Below are positions 47,001 through 59,000 of a stretch of DNA of 64,000 bases, one piece after another. The position numbers and the translations under genes were made by a program. Position 1 is the first letter of the stretch. The number at the start of each line of letters is the position of its first letter. The notes under the pieces are model-generated. The model had not been told where the DNA came from, searched no databases, and was given only the letters and a program-made list of their open reading frames with translations. The DNA comes from Charina bottae (Eukaryota > Chordata > Lepidosauria > Squamata > Charinaidae). Where the stretch lies: contig JALMGJ010000003.1 of NCBI GenBank assembly GCA_023362775.1, positions 175,560,774-175,624,773 of the forward strand, given 5' to 3'.

Positions 47001-50000
47001 AACAGATTTTTCATTAAGACTGGACTTGTAAATTTATTCAAAGGCTTGGAATTATGTAGGAAGGAACTGTTATTAATATGGTTAAATAAAAATAATTTGT
47101 TCCTGGATAAATAAAACAAATCAGTCTGAACTCAGATCATGTGTCATAAGTACTTTGCTACCATGATATTGGCTGAGTGAAAGCCATGAAGTGGTTAGTT
47201 TGGTGTTTGGCTTAGTGTTTGTTGCATAAGCCTGGTCAATTGCTATTTATTCAAGCACAATTTAAGACAACTTGTGAACTCAGTTGTTGTACAATTGCAG
47301 ATTTTAACAATAAAACACTTTTCTCCTAATTCAGACTATCTAATCAGAAATCCTACTTTCTCAAGCATATCCTGAATAATTCTCAGAGTAAGGCAGTAGT
47401 AGAGTATGTTGCTTGCTTCTGTGAGGTAGCTAATCTTATATATAATACAAATGCAACAGTGGTTTGAAGACATAATATAATACCCATGCATTTTTTTTTG
47501 TTTAGGAGTACCTACTTCATTTCTCAAGAGAGCTGAAGAAATCTCTAAAACAGCAAGAGAAACTTGTGAAGCCCTAAGTAACTGTATCAAACTCTTCACT
47601 AGGCAAGAAGGGGTATGCCATACTTTTTATGGGTCAGAACAGTCACAAATATCTATAAACCAAGAACAGAAACACTATTTACACAAGTTCTTTTTCTTCC
47701 ATTCCAGCTCTGGACTCTAGTTACTTATTTCTTATTGTTTTTTTTTAAAATAACTTTGCACTATAAGGTTTTAAGCCTTTCCAACTGTTCTCCCTGCTGT
47801 TTTGAACTCATTATTAGCCATTTAGATAATGGGAACTCTAGACTAAAACATGCAGAGAGCATTAAATAGAGATTCGTCAAGGTCATAGCCTGGGAAACTT
47901 TTCCAAATGTTTGGAAACAGAAGTGCAATTTTTAACAACAACACATTGATAAAGGACCTCCTAGAAAATTAATAAAATTGGATGGTACATAGTTAAAATT
48001 GAAGATAAAAGGTTAAGAGCTAACTTCCAAGCTCTATGGTTCTTTTGGAGCAAATCAATGAAGCTGCTCATGATCCTTCACAAAAGCTATCCAAGTTAAT
48101 GACCCTCGTTGCATATTGTTATAGTGATTCTACAGTTTAAATATGTGCTGTGTGAAAGTACCTTTATTGTTTGTCTTCAATTTTACTTGATTTGATTTCA
48201 TTGGATGATTGTGGTTTATAGTGTTAGAGCTGTACAAATTTCTTCCTCCACTTTCTTTACACCATACATAATTTTAAATATGTCTACTATATTTTCTTAC
48301 TTTCTTCTTCTAAACTAAATAGTCCCAAATATTTTTATTTCCTCACAGAAAATTAATCCTGACCACTGATCATTTTGGTTGTCTTTTTCTGCAACTTTTC
48401 TTGCTCTAGTATATCTTTTTTGAGATACAGCGATCAAAAATTTACATAGCCTTATAAATCACAGATTTATATAAAGGCTTTGTTCATTTGTTTTGGAAGC
48501 TCAGTTTCGGTGGATATGGTTTGATTTTAAGATGATAATAACTGGACTCATCATTCTGTGATAGATGCATGTTCAACTTTGATTTCATCTGAATAATTTG
48601 GATGTGGAAATGAGAAAGCTTGCATTCATTGCAAATTGCACTGCTGACTACATGACAATGCAATCTATACAGTGAACTCATTGTGGGCTTGGAAAAGCTG
48701 GAGTGGGAAAAATGTGAATGAGAATCTTGTTAAAATCAAATTAGGGAAAAGTTTTTGTGTGTTTGATAGGCAAGTATAACTTACAGATAATTGCTAAAAT
48801 GCAGCTGCAAATAAATAATTTTAAAACAATATATAGTTGCCCACCTTAAATATATCACTCTAGGCAGCAAGCAATCCATACCAAAAAAACATTAAAACCT
48901 CCATAACCAATTGAAATAGTCCAATACAAGAAGAAAAAAGAAAACCAACATCCTGGCCCTAATGTCTAAGGGAAAAAAAACAAGTTTTAACAGCCTTTCG
49001 GGAGGTCAAGAAGGTTGGGGCCATCCAAATCTCAAGGCAGAGGCTGTTCAGCAGAAAAGGCACAATAAAATATGTGCAGTAAGCCTACAGTGTAAATCAT
49101 GGGTCATTAAACTGCTATAGCCATATTTTTTTAGCTTAGAAATGACTCTTCTATGTGTGGGGAAGTCTGAAGAAATAGCTAAAGCATTATGCATATGCTT
49201 CCAGGGCTTGCATCTGCTGTTGAAAATAAATGTTAGGGCTTTGCTTAGATTATGTCAAGGCTGCATGGTTAAAGGAGGGAAAATACGTTCTGAAGAGTTG
49301 CTGTGAAGGCACATGAAAATGAAAGAGGAATGTATGGAAAATAGAATGCAGGTATCCTTTGCCAGTGGAGTTGGAGGTTAATTACTGGACCAAAGGGGGA
49401 GTAATTATGCTATCATTTTGTAAAGTCTGCTGTTTAAGGCTGTGGGGATGATACATCTTTCAGGATGCCCTTTATTTTCTCCTTTTTTTTTTAATGTGGA
49501 TTCACAAATGAGTTAAGTCAATTATTGCTGTGCCTCAGCAGTAAAGTAAGATCAATAGTGTAAATGTAATGTAGTGCATATGTAAGTTTCTCCTGCTCTT
49601 ATGCATTGACCTGCCTCACTGTTCTTGTCACCTTGAGCCATTTGCTGGCATCATTTTCTGTCTTGAATTTCTAGTGGCATATTGGATCCTTGATTTGTAT
49701 GAGCCCTGCCATTGTTAGCCTGATCACATCATTGGATTCTGCCTCTAGCCCCAGCTGCTCTTAAAGAAAAATGTCCACCTGCTAAATGTTGGTGCCTTTG
49801 GTTTTCTAGTACCATTAAGGTGAAAAAATTGGGCAAATTCTCGTGGTCATATTTCTGTATAATGTTTCATAGGATTGCATATGCTAAAGGACGGACTAAA
49901 TATAGATGTGCTTAAGATCTGTTTTAAAAGGTATGTTTTAAAATATACTTTCCAGATATGACAACAGAATAGCAACAGCCATAATTCCTGGCTAGCATGC

Positions 50001-53000
50001 AGATGTGTAAGTTCCCAAACATCTGGAGGGCAGCAGGTTCATTGAGGCAGATTTATAAAGGAAGCCTAGGATCACCCTATTGCTGGAGAAACAACCAAGT
50101 TTAAATACTATCTGGGTTTCCTTTCAGCTGGTTCACTATACATGGGCCTGAAAATGAAGAGAATGCACTCCCTCCCTTTCCGGAGCCATGATGAGAAAGC
50201 TTTTACTTGAATGGCATTGCCTACCTTTGAATCAGTGTTTCCCAACATCAGCAACTTTAAGATGTACGGACTTCAACTCCCAGAATTCTGGGAGTTGAAG
50301 TCCACACTTCTTAAAGTTGCCAGGGTTGGGAAACACTGCTTTAAATCATATACCTGTATTGTGATTGTGCTAGAGTTCCATAATACATGGTGGTGATGGG
50401 GCCAGCTCTTAACCTAACCTTCAACTAACCTATCCTCTGCATGCATACTCAGAAGCACGTTGTTTGGTGTTCAGTCGGCTTACTATAAAGCAATAGGGAG
50501 AGGAACCCTGGTGCTCCTAAATAAATTACCTTGGGTCCCTTTAAGGGAAACGGAGGGGGGGCGGGGGATTCTTCTCCAGAAAGCAGGTGCTTCCTTGCGG
50601 TTTGCTATGTCTGTATATTGTATCCTTTAGGACCCGGTAGAAATATTTCAGTCCGAACTTGGGTTACGGGGTGACGAGGTTTCGGGTATCCAATTTCGCG
50701 ATGCATCCGGCCGCTGTTTCTTGCCCTTAGGGAGTTAACTTCTTCACTTAAGAGCGTCGCGCTCCGGCTCGCGCGTGCCAACTCCCAGAGGAGCTGGAAC
50801 TGCCTGGCAGCGCACAAGCAGCAACTGTGGCGGTGCTGGGTCCGGGGCTTTATGTGGTGCAACTGCAGGCATCCTAATTAAGCTGGAACGGCGCCGGCTT
50901 ACATCACCGCCCTTTCTCGCTGGCTTAAGGGCAAAACCGCGCGTCGGGACCTTGCTTGAGCCTTCCACCCTCTCGCCTCCTGCTGCCCGAGAGCTGCGAG
51001 TCTCTGGCGGGCCCCGGGGACCGGCTTGGTTTGCTCTCGCGATAAACCCTGCAGAGGTGTTGGTCCGGGAGCAGCGGCAGGGCCGGCTCGGATCTGGAGA
51101 GGAGGCGCAAACCGAGAAAGTGACGGAAGCGGGCCGCAAAAGAGACCCCGCCGGGCTGCGCGCGGGGTGAGCAATGTCCTGACGAAGTTGGAGGAGCGAA
51201 CGCTGGCCGGGGCGGCGTTGTGACGCGGTAATTTGCGTCCTGGGGAAGGACGGTAGGTCCGCCTTGGCGTTCGGTGCGAGTCTCTCTTCGGTACTTTGTG
51301 GATGTTGGTAGTGGAGAAGCTGCTATTGAGAATGAGAATGCTATTGAGATGGAGGGGAAAACGAAGCGATAGACGGACTGGCATAATTGGGAGGCCTAGG
51401 CGCGATATTAACGTTTAGTTGGAAAAGTTCTGCTCGAGCCTTTTCCTAGCTTGGAAAGTCGTGTTAAAATTGGGCTAGTTTCTTGCATTGGCTTTGGTTT
51501 CTTGAAACTGAAAGTTCATAGGTGCCTTCTGGGATTTCCTTTAACATTGGAATTCCTCTTCTCTGCACTGGAGCCATGATGCTTTTGTTTTGTTTTGCTT
51601 TGTTAAAGCTCTTCGGCTTAGTTTACACAAATTAACACATGTGTTTACAGCCAAGACCTGCTATTGTAAAATCAAGTAATTGGGTGCAAACGAAGCTTCA
51701 GAATCTTAGCAGCAAAGACATACTTACGGTGCTGGCTGCTTCATGATATGTGGTGTTGGTTAACACAAGATCATATTGTTCATCTCCCTTCGAGTAGAAC
51801 TGGAAGATATTCTAAAGATAAATTCAATATTGGCACTTATTTTTTCAGTCATTTTACTATAGAATGTATTGATAGTGATAAGTAGGCTATTAGGTGTATT
51901 GGGACTATAGAATTTAGCTGTACTAATTAGTTTTTGAAAGTTGTACATGCAGACCTTAAAATTAATTGTATATAGATGCAGTCACCAGGAATTGAGTTTA
52001 CCGTCATTTTTTTTTAAAAAAAATGTTGGAAGTCTGAAACAGGGTTACTGAAGTGAAAGCTAGAAAGCTGACAGTTTCATTTCACTCTGATTATAGAGGA
52101 AAAAATCAAGTAACAAACCAATGTCCTCTCAAAAGCATTTATTTGTGACTTCAGAGTCTTGGAGAAGTAAATGTGTTTAGAATTACAATCTTAATCTTCA
52201 TAATTTCTGTTTGCTAGAGTTTTTCGTAGAAATAACATTTTTTCAGATTGGATAATTGAAACAAAGGATGAGAAGTACTGACTGCTTTTACTTGTTAAAA
52301 AGCTGCTGCTTAATCTAATCCACTGTAGTTTTCTGCAGTCACTTAGAAGCCAAAACTAAGTTTTGTGTATCTTTCCACCTGCTGCATTGACTTTTCACCT
52401 TTAACTCCCCCTTCTCAATTTTATACCTATGACAATTCTGGGGAATAGATTCATTTGGGAGATAGTAATTGGACCAAAGGCAAGTGGCTGATTGGATATT
52501 TTTTATTCAGGTCTCCCCAGTCCTGTTCTGATACTGTATTCTCACCACTAAAAAAGATAAAGATGTACTTGAGTTGCATACGTGTGTTGCTTCCATCCAT
52601 ACAGTTTCCTTGGCATTATTTTGGAATTAGTCTACCTTGCCTCCTCTGCAGAGGTTTTTCTTTTGCTTAGTGCTCTAGATCAGTGGTCCCCAACCTTTTT
52701 GGCACCAGGAACCGGTTTTGTGGAAGACAATTTTTCCACAGACCTGGGGGGGGGGGGGGGATTGTTTCTGGATGAAACCATCGGAAGTGGTAAATAAAAT
52801 GGGCGGGCCACGTGCGGACTAAAATAAGTGTCGGATTCTGACTTCTCATAAGGATCGCGCAACCTAGATCCCTCGCACGCGCAGTTTACAGTAGGGTTCG
52901 CCCTCCTATGAGAATCTAATGCCGCCGCTGATCTGACAGGAGGCGGAGCTCTGGCGGTAATGCGAGCGATGGGGAGCGGCTGTAAATACAGATGAAGCTT

Positions 53001-56000
53001 TGCTCGCTCGCCCACCACTCACCTCCTGCTGTGCGGCCCGGTTCCTAACAGGCCACGGACCAGTACCAGTCCGTGGCCTGGGGATTGGGGACCCCTGCTC
53101 TAGGTAACAGTAGTTTCTCTCAATTATCTTGAAGCAGTTTTGAGAACATATCTACTGATGATAATTTGCTATAGCAGTTGAGTAGAACCTCCAGATTCTG
53201 AAGCAGTATGCTAATATTCATGAATCACATGGCCCATTCACAGACTAGTTCATGGCTGGCTGGCAGATTTGACTGGTAGCAGACAGATGCTGGATGATGT
53301 TGGCCTTCAGGTTAGTATAATAGGTCCCTTGTATGTTTCTTGTAGATCTGATGTCTTAAAGAGTAACCACTGCTTTGATAAAGAATTTCTTACATAGATA
53401 CTACTTATTGTAAGGCAAGTGTTACACTACAAATGATAGCATGCCTTCTTTACATTACGTGCAGTGGTGTAAGTATACGAGAGGCAGGGAAGGCAGCCAC
53501 CTAGCGGGTCACACACTGCCCCACTCCTTCAATAAACCTAATGTTGGCCTACCATACCCGGACTGCAGAAATTCAGATGACCAGTAGATAGAAGCAGAGT
53601 TATATGGAAACATTTGCTTCCTATTAGTGGCTGTCCAGACTTTTACAGCCTAGATGGGGCATACTTATGATGGACTTTAAGATGCCTGGCCTGAATGGGA
53701 CTAACGGTCTTCTGAGAGGAGATGCAGGACTGCTGTGCATATGTATGGCTGTATTCTGGGTGGAGGGGTGGGAGGGATGCTTGGGGTGATTGTCCAAGGA
53801 GGTGCAGGGAGACCTTCATAGAGCTCAGACCTTCTACTGCAGCAAGAAAAAACGGGGCATGTAACCCTCTTCTTCCCTTTTTCTCAGTTGCCACAGTCTG
53901 GTGAAGGCTGGGCACTTGAGCTCTCTCACAGGTGGGGGGCGGGGGGCATTTGAGAAGTTTGCCCAGAGAGGTTAATTATACCCTGGATTATGTGCATATG
54001 ATGGGAAGCCACAGGTGGCAACAAACTCCCACAGTATGTGCATGCATCTCTTTCAGATTGCATGCATCATAAATGTGCATCTGGACATAATTTAGTGCTT
54101 ACCGGAAAATGATCCTAAGGCAAACTGATCTGCTTTAAAATAGTTCATGAGGTCACTGCCTTCGCCATTTAACCCTCTCACTCAGCTCTAACCAATATTT
54201 ATATTTATTTCCATTAATTCTTTTATAGCTTTTTTTATGCTCTGCATTCCAAGATAGGTTTTCAAACTCTAGTTCCTTGGAAGCAGAGACCAGTTTTTAT
54301 TCATTTTGCTTTCACTTGTACTAGAAACCAGGAGATCATGAATTCTAGTCTATCCTTAGGCACAGAAGCCAGCTGGATGACTTTGAGCCAGTCACTCTCT
54401 CTCAGCCCAACCCACCTCACAGAGTTTTGTTGTGGGGAAAGTAGGAGGAAGCAACATGCATACCATCCTGAGTTTTAAGAAAATAAAGGTGGGATAGTAA
54501 TCTAAATTACCAGGTGGTAAAAGTGTTCCAGTACACTAATGTGTTATGTAAAGACAGTATTCTTGTTTCAGAAGTAATAAAACTTTACAGTCCTGTCTTC
54601 TAGGATTGTTGTTTAGAATATACTAAAAAGTCCCATAAAAGGCATTAAGAGTTTAAAAAGGGAGCTCTCAGAAACCTCTAACTTACTTTCTTCATAGTAT
54701 GGTCTGTAAAAAATATTTCAGAGCTAGAAAACCAAATGAAGTCATCTCTAGCATGTTTATTATCCTGATTTATTGTATTATCTAGCATTATTGATTTTAT
54801 TTATTTATTTATTTATCAAATTTCTCGGCCGCCCATCTCGTACACGACGACTCTGGGCGGCTTATTTATTTATTTATCAAAGTTATTGTATTACCTAGAT
54901 ACTATTGTATTGTATTACTTATTTATTTATTGTATTACCTAGAATAAAATCTAGCTATGAATGTCATATGCTTTAAGGATCCTTCTTTCTCAACACTTAG
55001 CAAGAACTCAGAAAGATAAACTGGCTTAAGGATATAGGGTACCTAAGCCAAGGAATAACCTCACTTTTTTTTTCATTTCATTTCATTTTCATCCAATTTG
55101 TATTTCATTAGCAACATGTAGAATGAGTTACATACAAGTTTTGCTTTGTCATAAAATTGATATTCACATATAGGTTTGATCACATCTTTGTTGAACTTGC
55201 ACTGTTTAAACTTTTCCTAGAAATAAAAATCGACTAGTATTGCAACAGTGGTTGTGCATGTTAGTGTTACAGCTTTACAAGTATGGAGATGAATTACTTT
55301 TATTCTATTTCAGCTGTTGGCTGAAATGATGAATAATATTTTGCTGATCACCAAGTTTGCTACCCAGATGGTAATCTACCCAGAAATCCAGCTGTATTAC
55401 TGGACTTGATATTATCTTCGCTAATGAATCTTTGCTAGTGCAGTCTCCAGAATGAGATTGAAATTCATTGTATGAGAAATGGGGGTGTTCAAAAACCTGC
55501 TTTGGAATATTTTAACTTCTTGTGCTTATCCTGAACCTATTTCAGATGCCATAATCCTCTGTACTAGAAGATGATAATTCTGGTACACAATACTGTACAT
55601 GGTGTGTTTGTTTGAAAATTGCTTTGTCTTAATTTTGTATTTCATGCCCTGGATGGATATACAAAATATTAATCAGATTACAGGGCTCCTGGTCCATATT
55701 TGTTTACTTCAATAAGCAGTAGCTTTCCCATCTTTCAGACTACAATTTTTAGCACTGCTACTTGAAATCCTTCATTTAGAGATACAATAATGAAAAGCTA
55801 TTCATTTGCAAGACAGACAGACAGTACGGTGTTATGTCTTCTAGTAGTCTACAGTACTGTGTGCCTAAAGAAAAAAATCTCATAATGCACAGACACAAAT
55901 TAGTTCTTTATTTTCAGGATTAATATAATAGGAAACAAAAGTATTTACTAGAGCAGATACGACCAGTTTGGGATCCTGTGGAAGTTGTTGAAGTTATACC

Positions 56001-59000
56001 AGAAGCCTTTGTTAACATGGCCATTGTGGGAGGTGCTCTCCAACACATTGCCCACTAATGCACTAGAATATACCCAGGATTCATAACATCTGGTTTGTTA
56101 CTCTTGCTAGTAATAATATAGTTAATACTACTTGCCCTCTTTAGTGAAATGGAGTGAAATTTGCTCCAATTAGTAACTACTTGATACAGTACAGAAATTA
56201 GAACCATTTTTTTAAAAAAAAATCAAAAGGTAGTGTGAGTCTGAATTTGAACTTGCTTTAACTTTTATTATCAGCTTTTTTTTCTGTAACAGTGACTAAA
56301 GAATATGTTTTCTGCTTAATGAATCATATATTCAGAGATATGATCATATGGAGAAAACAAGGTGGATGCTTGCTATATTTGGATTATCATATTGTTGGCC
56401 TGAAATTGGACATGTATGAATTATTTCTGCTCAGAGCTTTATAGAATAGGTTGACGGGGCAGCAGTTGGAGACTAATAGAACAGTACTGTAGGTAGGAAA
56501 ACAGAACTGTTACTTCAGTGGCTGTATCAAAAGGATTATACAGGTACTTTTTTCACACATTCAAGGCTTAATTCTTAATTTAATCAAGATGCAGTTTGCT
56601 ATTCTTTCTGAATTCAAACTAGGCTCAGACCCTGCTTACATGTAAGCCTGATTTGGAGTTACAACTAAACTGTTGTTTTATTGGTTTGGATCTGATGGTA
56701 AACTGTAGGCTGATTAATTTAGGAAAAAAATACACTGGGAATATGGAAGAGGACAGAATAAAATGGAGTATGCAAACGTGTTTATTCACTATACTGCAAA
56801 TCATAGTTTGGAGAATTAATGAAGCTGTTATGAAGTGCTAGTTGAATCCTTTCTTCTCTGATCTCGGAGCTCTTGACTTTTGCCATCTTATATAATAGCC
56901 TAAGACAGAAAAACTAAAAATCTGTGACTAGTGCTATCCAAGGATTATGAGCAAATTCTCCCTGTCTTATTCCTAATCAGTACATTCTTTCCAACTTCAT
57001 ACTACTTCATCAGCATCCATTGAGAGTCAATTCCTTTTCATTTCAGTGTCCCAATATTTTTTCAAAATCCCTATTCAGAAGTTATATGGATGGCTACAGG
57101 GAAAGGGTCTTTTCTGTGATGGCATTCTGACTTTAAAATAACTTCTCCAGTATTTTTATTTATTTGTCTGTTTGTTTGTTTGTTTATCATATTTTCCCAC
57201 CGCCCATCTCGAAAATGGCTCTGGGCGGTTTATCTAGATTTATTTATCTAGTTGTTAAAACTTAGGCATCAAACTAAGTTCTCCCTACATTTTTCTGAGT
57301 TTTTAATGAATACCTTGGTTGAATTACTATGTTTTTAGAGTATTATACAAAACTAATACTTTGTATAGTAAACTACCTTGAGGCTACTGTATATAAACAA
57401 AGGCAAGGGCTTATGCTTCTTAAACAAACCAGACTTAAAGCATAAGTTTCTTTATCATGAATAAAGCTGTTCTTGTGTTATTAAAATGCATAAAAATAGT
57501 GTAAATCCATACTGTCAACGCCAGTCAGAGGTGGGTCTTGTGGAATTCCAAAAGTAGAAGGTGCCATTACAGAAAAGATCCTACATTTGGAAAATGTAAT
57601 TTTAAGTCTGCATATAAAAGAATTTGAAATAGAGCTTCCCTATGGGACACAATTTACTGGAAGCTTCTAAAGTATCTAGGACATAGCTTTCCAAACTGTG
57701 TGTCGCGATACTTTAGTGTGTCGCAACACACAGTTTAGTGTGTCGCGACACAACCCAGAAGCGGCGGGGGTGTGCATGGTGGCGCAGCGGTGTGTACGGC
57801 GACGGCAGCAGCGTGCCATCAGCGCTTCCGCGTTTTAGCGGAAAACGCCGCCGCCGTGCACGCCGTCACCGCTGCTGCCGTTGGTGTGAAGCCAACGGCG
57901 GCAGTTTGGAAAGCACTGATGTAGGATATGTTAGGCTACCTCTTGACAGTTTTAAAAGTGAGTACCAACATTCTGAATAGAGCTTGGAAATTAACTGCCA
58001 GGTAATAACGCTTATTTACAATATTAGCATAATAAGGTTCAAGTCAGTAAAAGCTAGGCAACTGAATTCAGAACAAATTTAATTTTTCTAACTATGGTCA
58101 ATGATAATACCATATATACCAAAATATGATTTGAAAAATGACTCTGCTATGAAGTATGAGCGTGGCTGTATCCTTGGTATCCAGATTAAAAATCCTGGCA
58201 GAAAATTTTCCTCTGGGTAGTATATTCAAGGGAATTGGCCCATTCTATAAAACTGATCTTCAAGTAAAACGTGACCCAATCTGAGAGTGATTAAAAGTTT
58301 ATTTAGAGTTGAGTTAGTCACTTAGGGCCAATAACAATTTATTCCAATTGTGTTTGTAAACTCGAAGAGTAGTGGGGGGGTATTTGTTTTACAGATTGCT
58401 AATATGCAATATGTCTTTGTGAAAGCATGAGATAAATGCTATTTGGGGGGCTAGAAATTCACTATGGTAGTTCCATGCATTACATAGAACTGTTAATAAC
58501 TGTAAAATTTAACTCTGCAAGCAAGTATTACTTTTCATAATGCCTTAAATTTAGTTGTCAATTTTGACCTAGTCAAGCCTTTTTCTTAAATATTTCTATT
58601 TTGTATGGTTCTGAAATGGTACAGTATGACAAAATCATAAACTGCATAATATACCTCATGCTTTTAATCTGCTTTTTAAGAGCTTGTTGACGTGGTTTGG
58701 TTGCAAACTGGAGCCTATTCTTGAAATAGCTTTTAGTCTCACGTTCTTGGGAGAGATGAAATTTTATTCATATGTGTTTCTACTTATAGGTAAGGAATCT
58801 GAAACTGGAGCATGAGCAAGAGAAAAACAAGATCTTATCTGAAGCTTTAGAAACACTAGCCACTGAACACCATGAATTAGAGCAATCGCTAGTCAAAGGG
58901 TCACCCCCCCTGAGCATCCTTAGTGAAGAACAGTTCTATGATGCTTTATCAGGTAAGTGTGTCAAAACATATTGTAGCAATGTATTTGTGACTGATAGAC

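Larger units (their letters stand above)
53106..57150. other. OSBPL1A intron 15, middle
   Basis: Only the SINE at 54305 and the hairpin tail at 54793 are recognised. 51250-52672 and 57927-58789 are empty AT-rich DNA. Confidence 0.5.

Noticed and set aside
50744..51384. ORFs of 131-161 codons in the intron 15 island
   Set aside because: GC-rich chance frames on both strands without homology; the island is better explained as a promoter.
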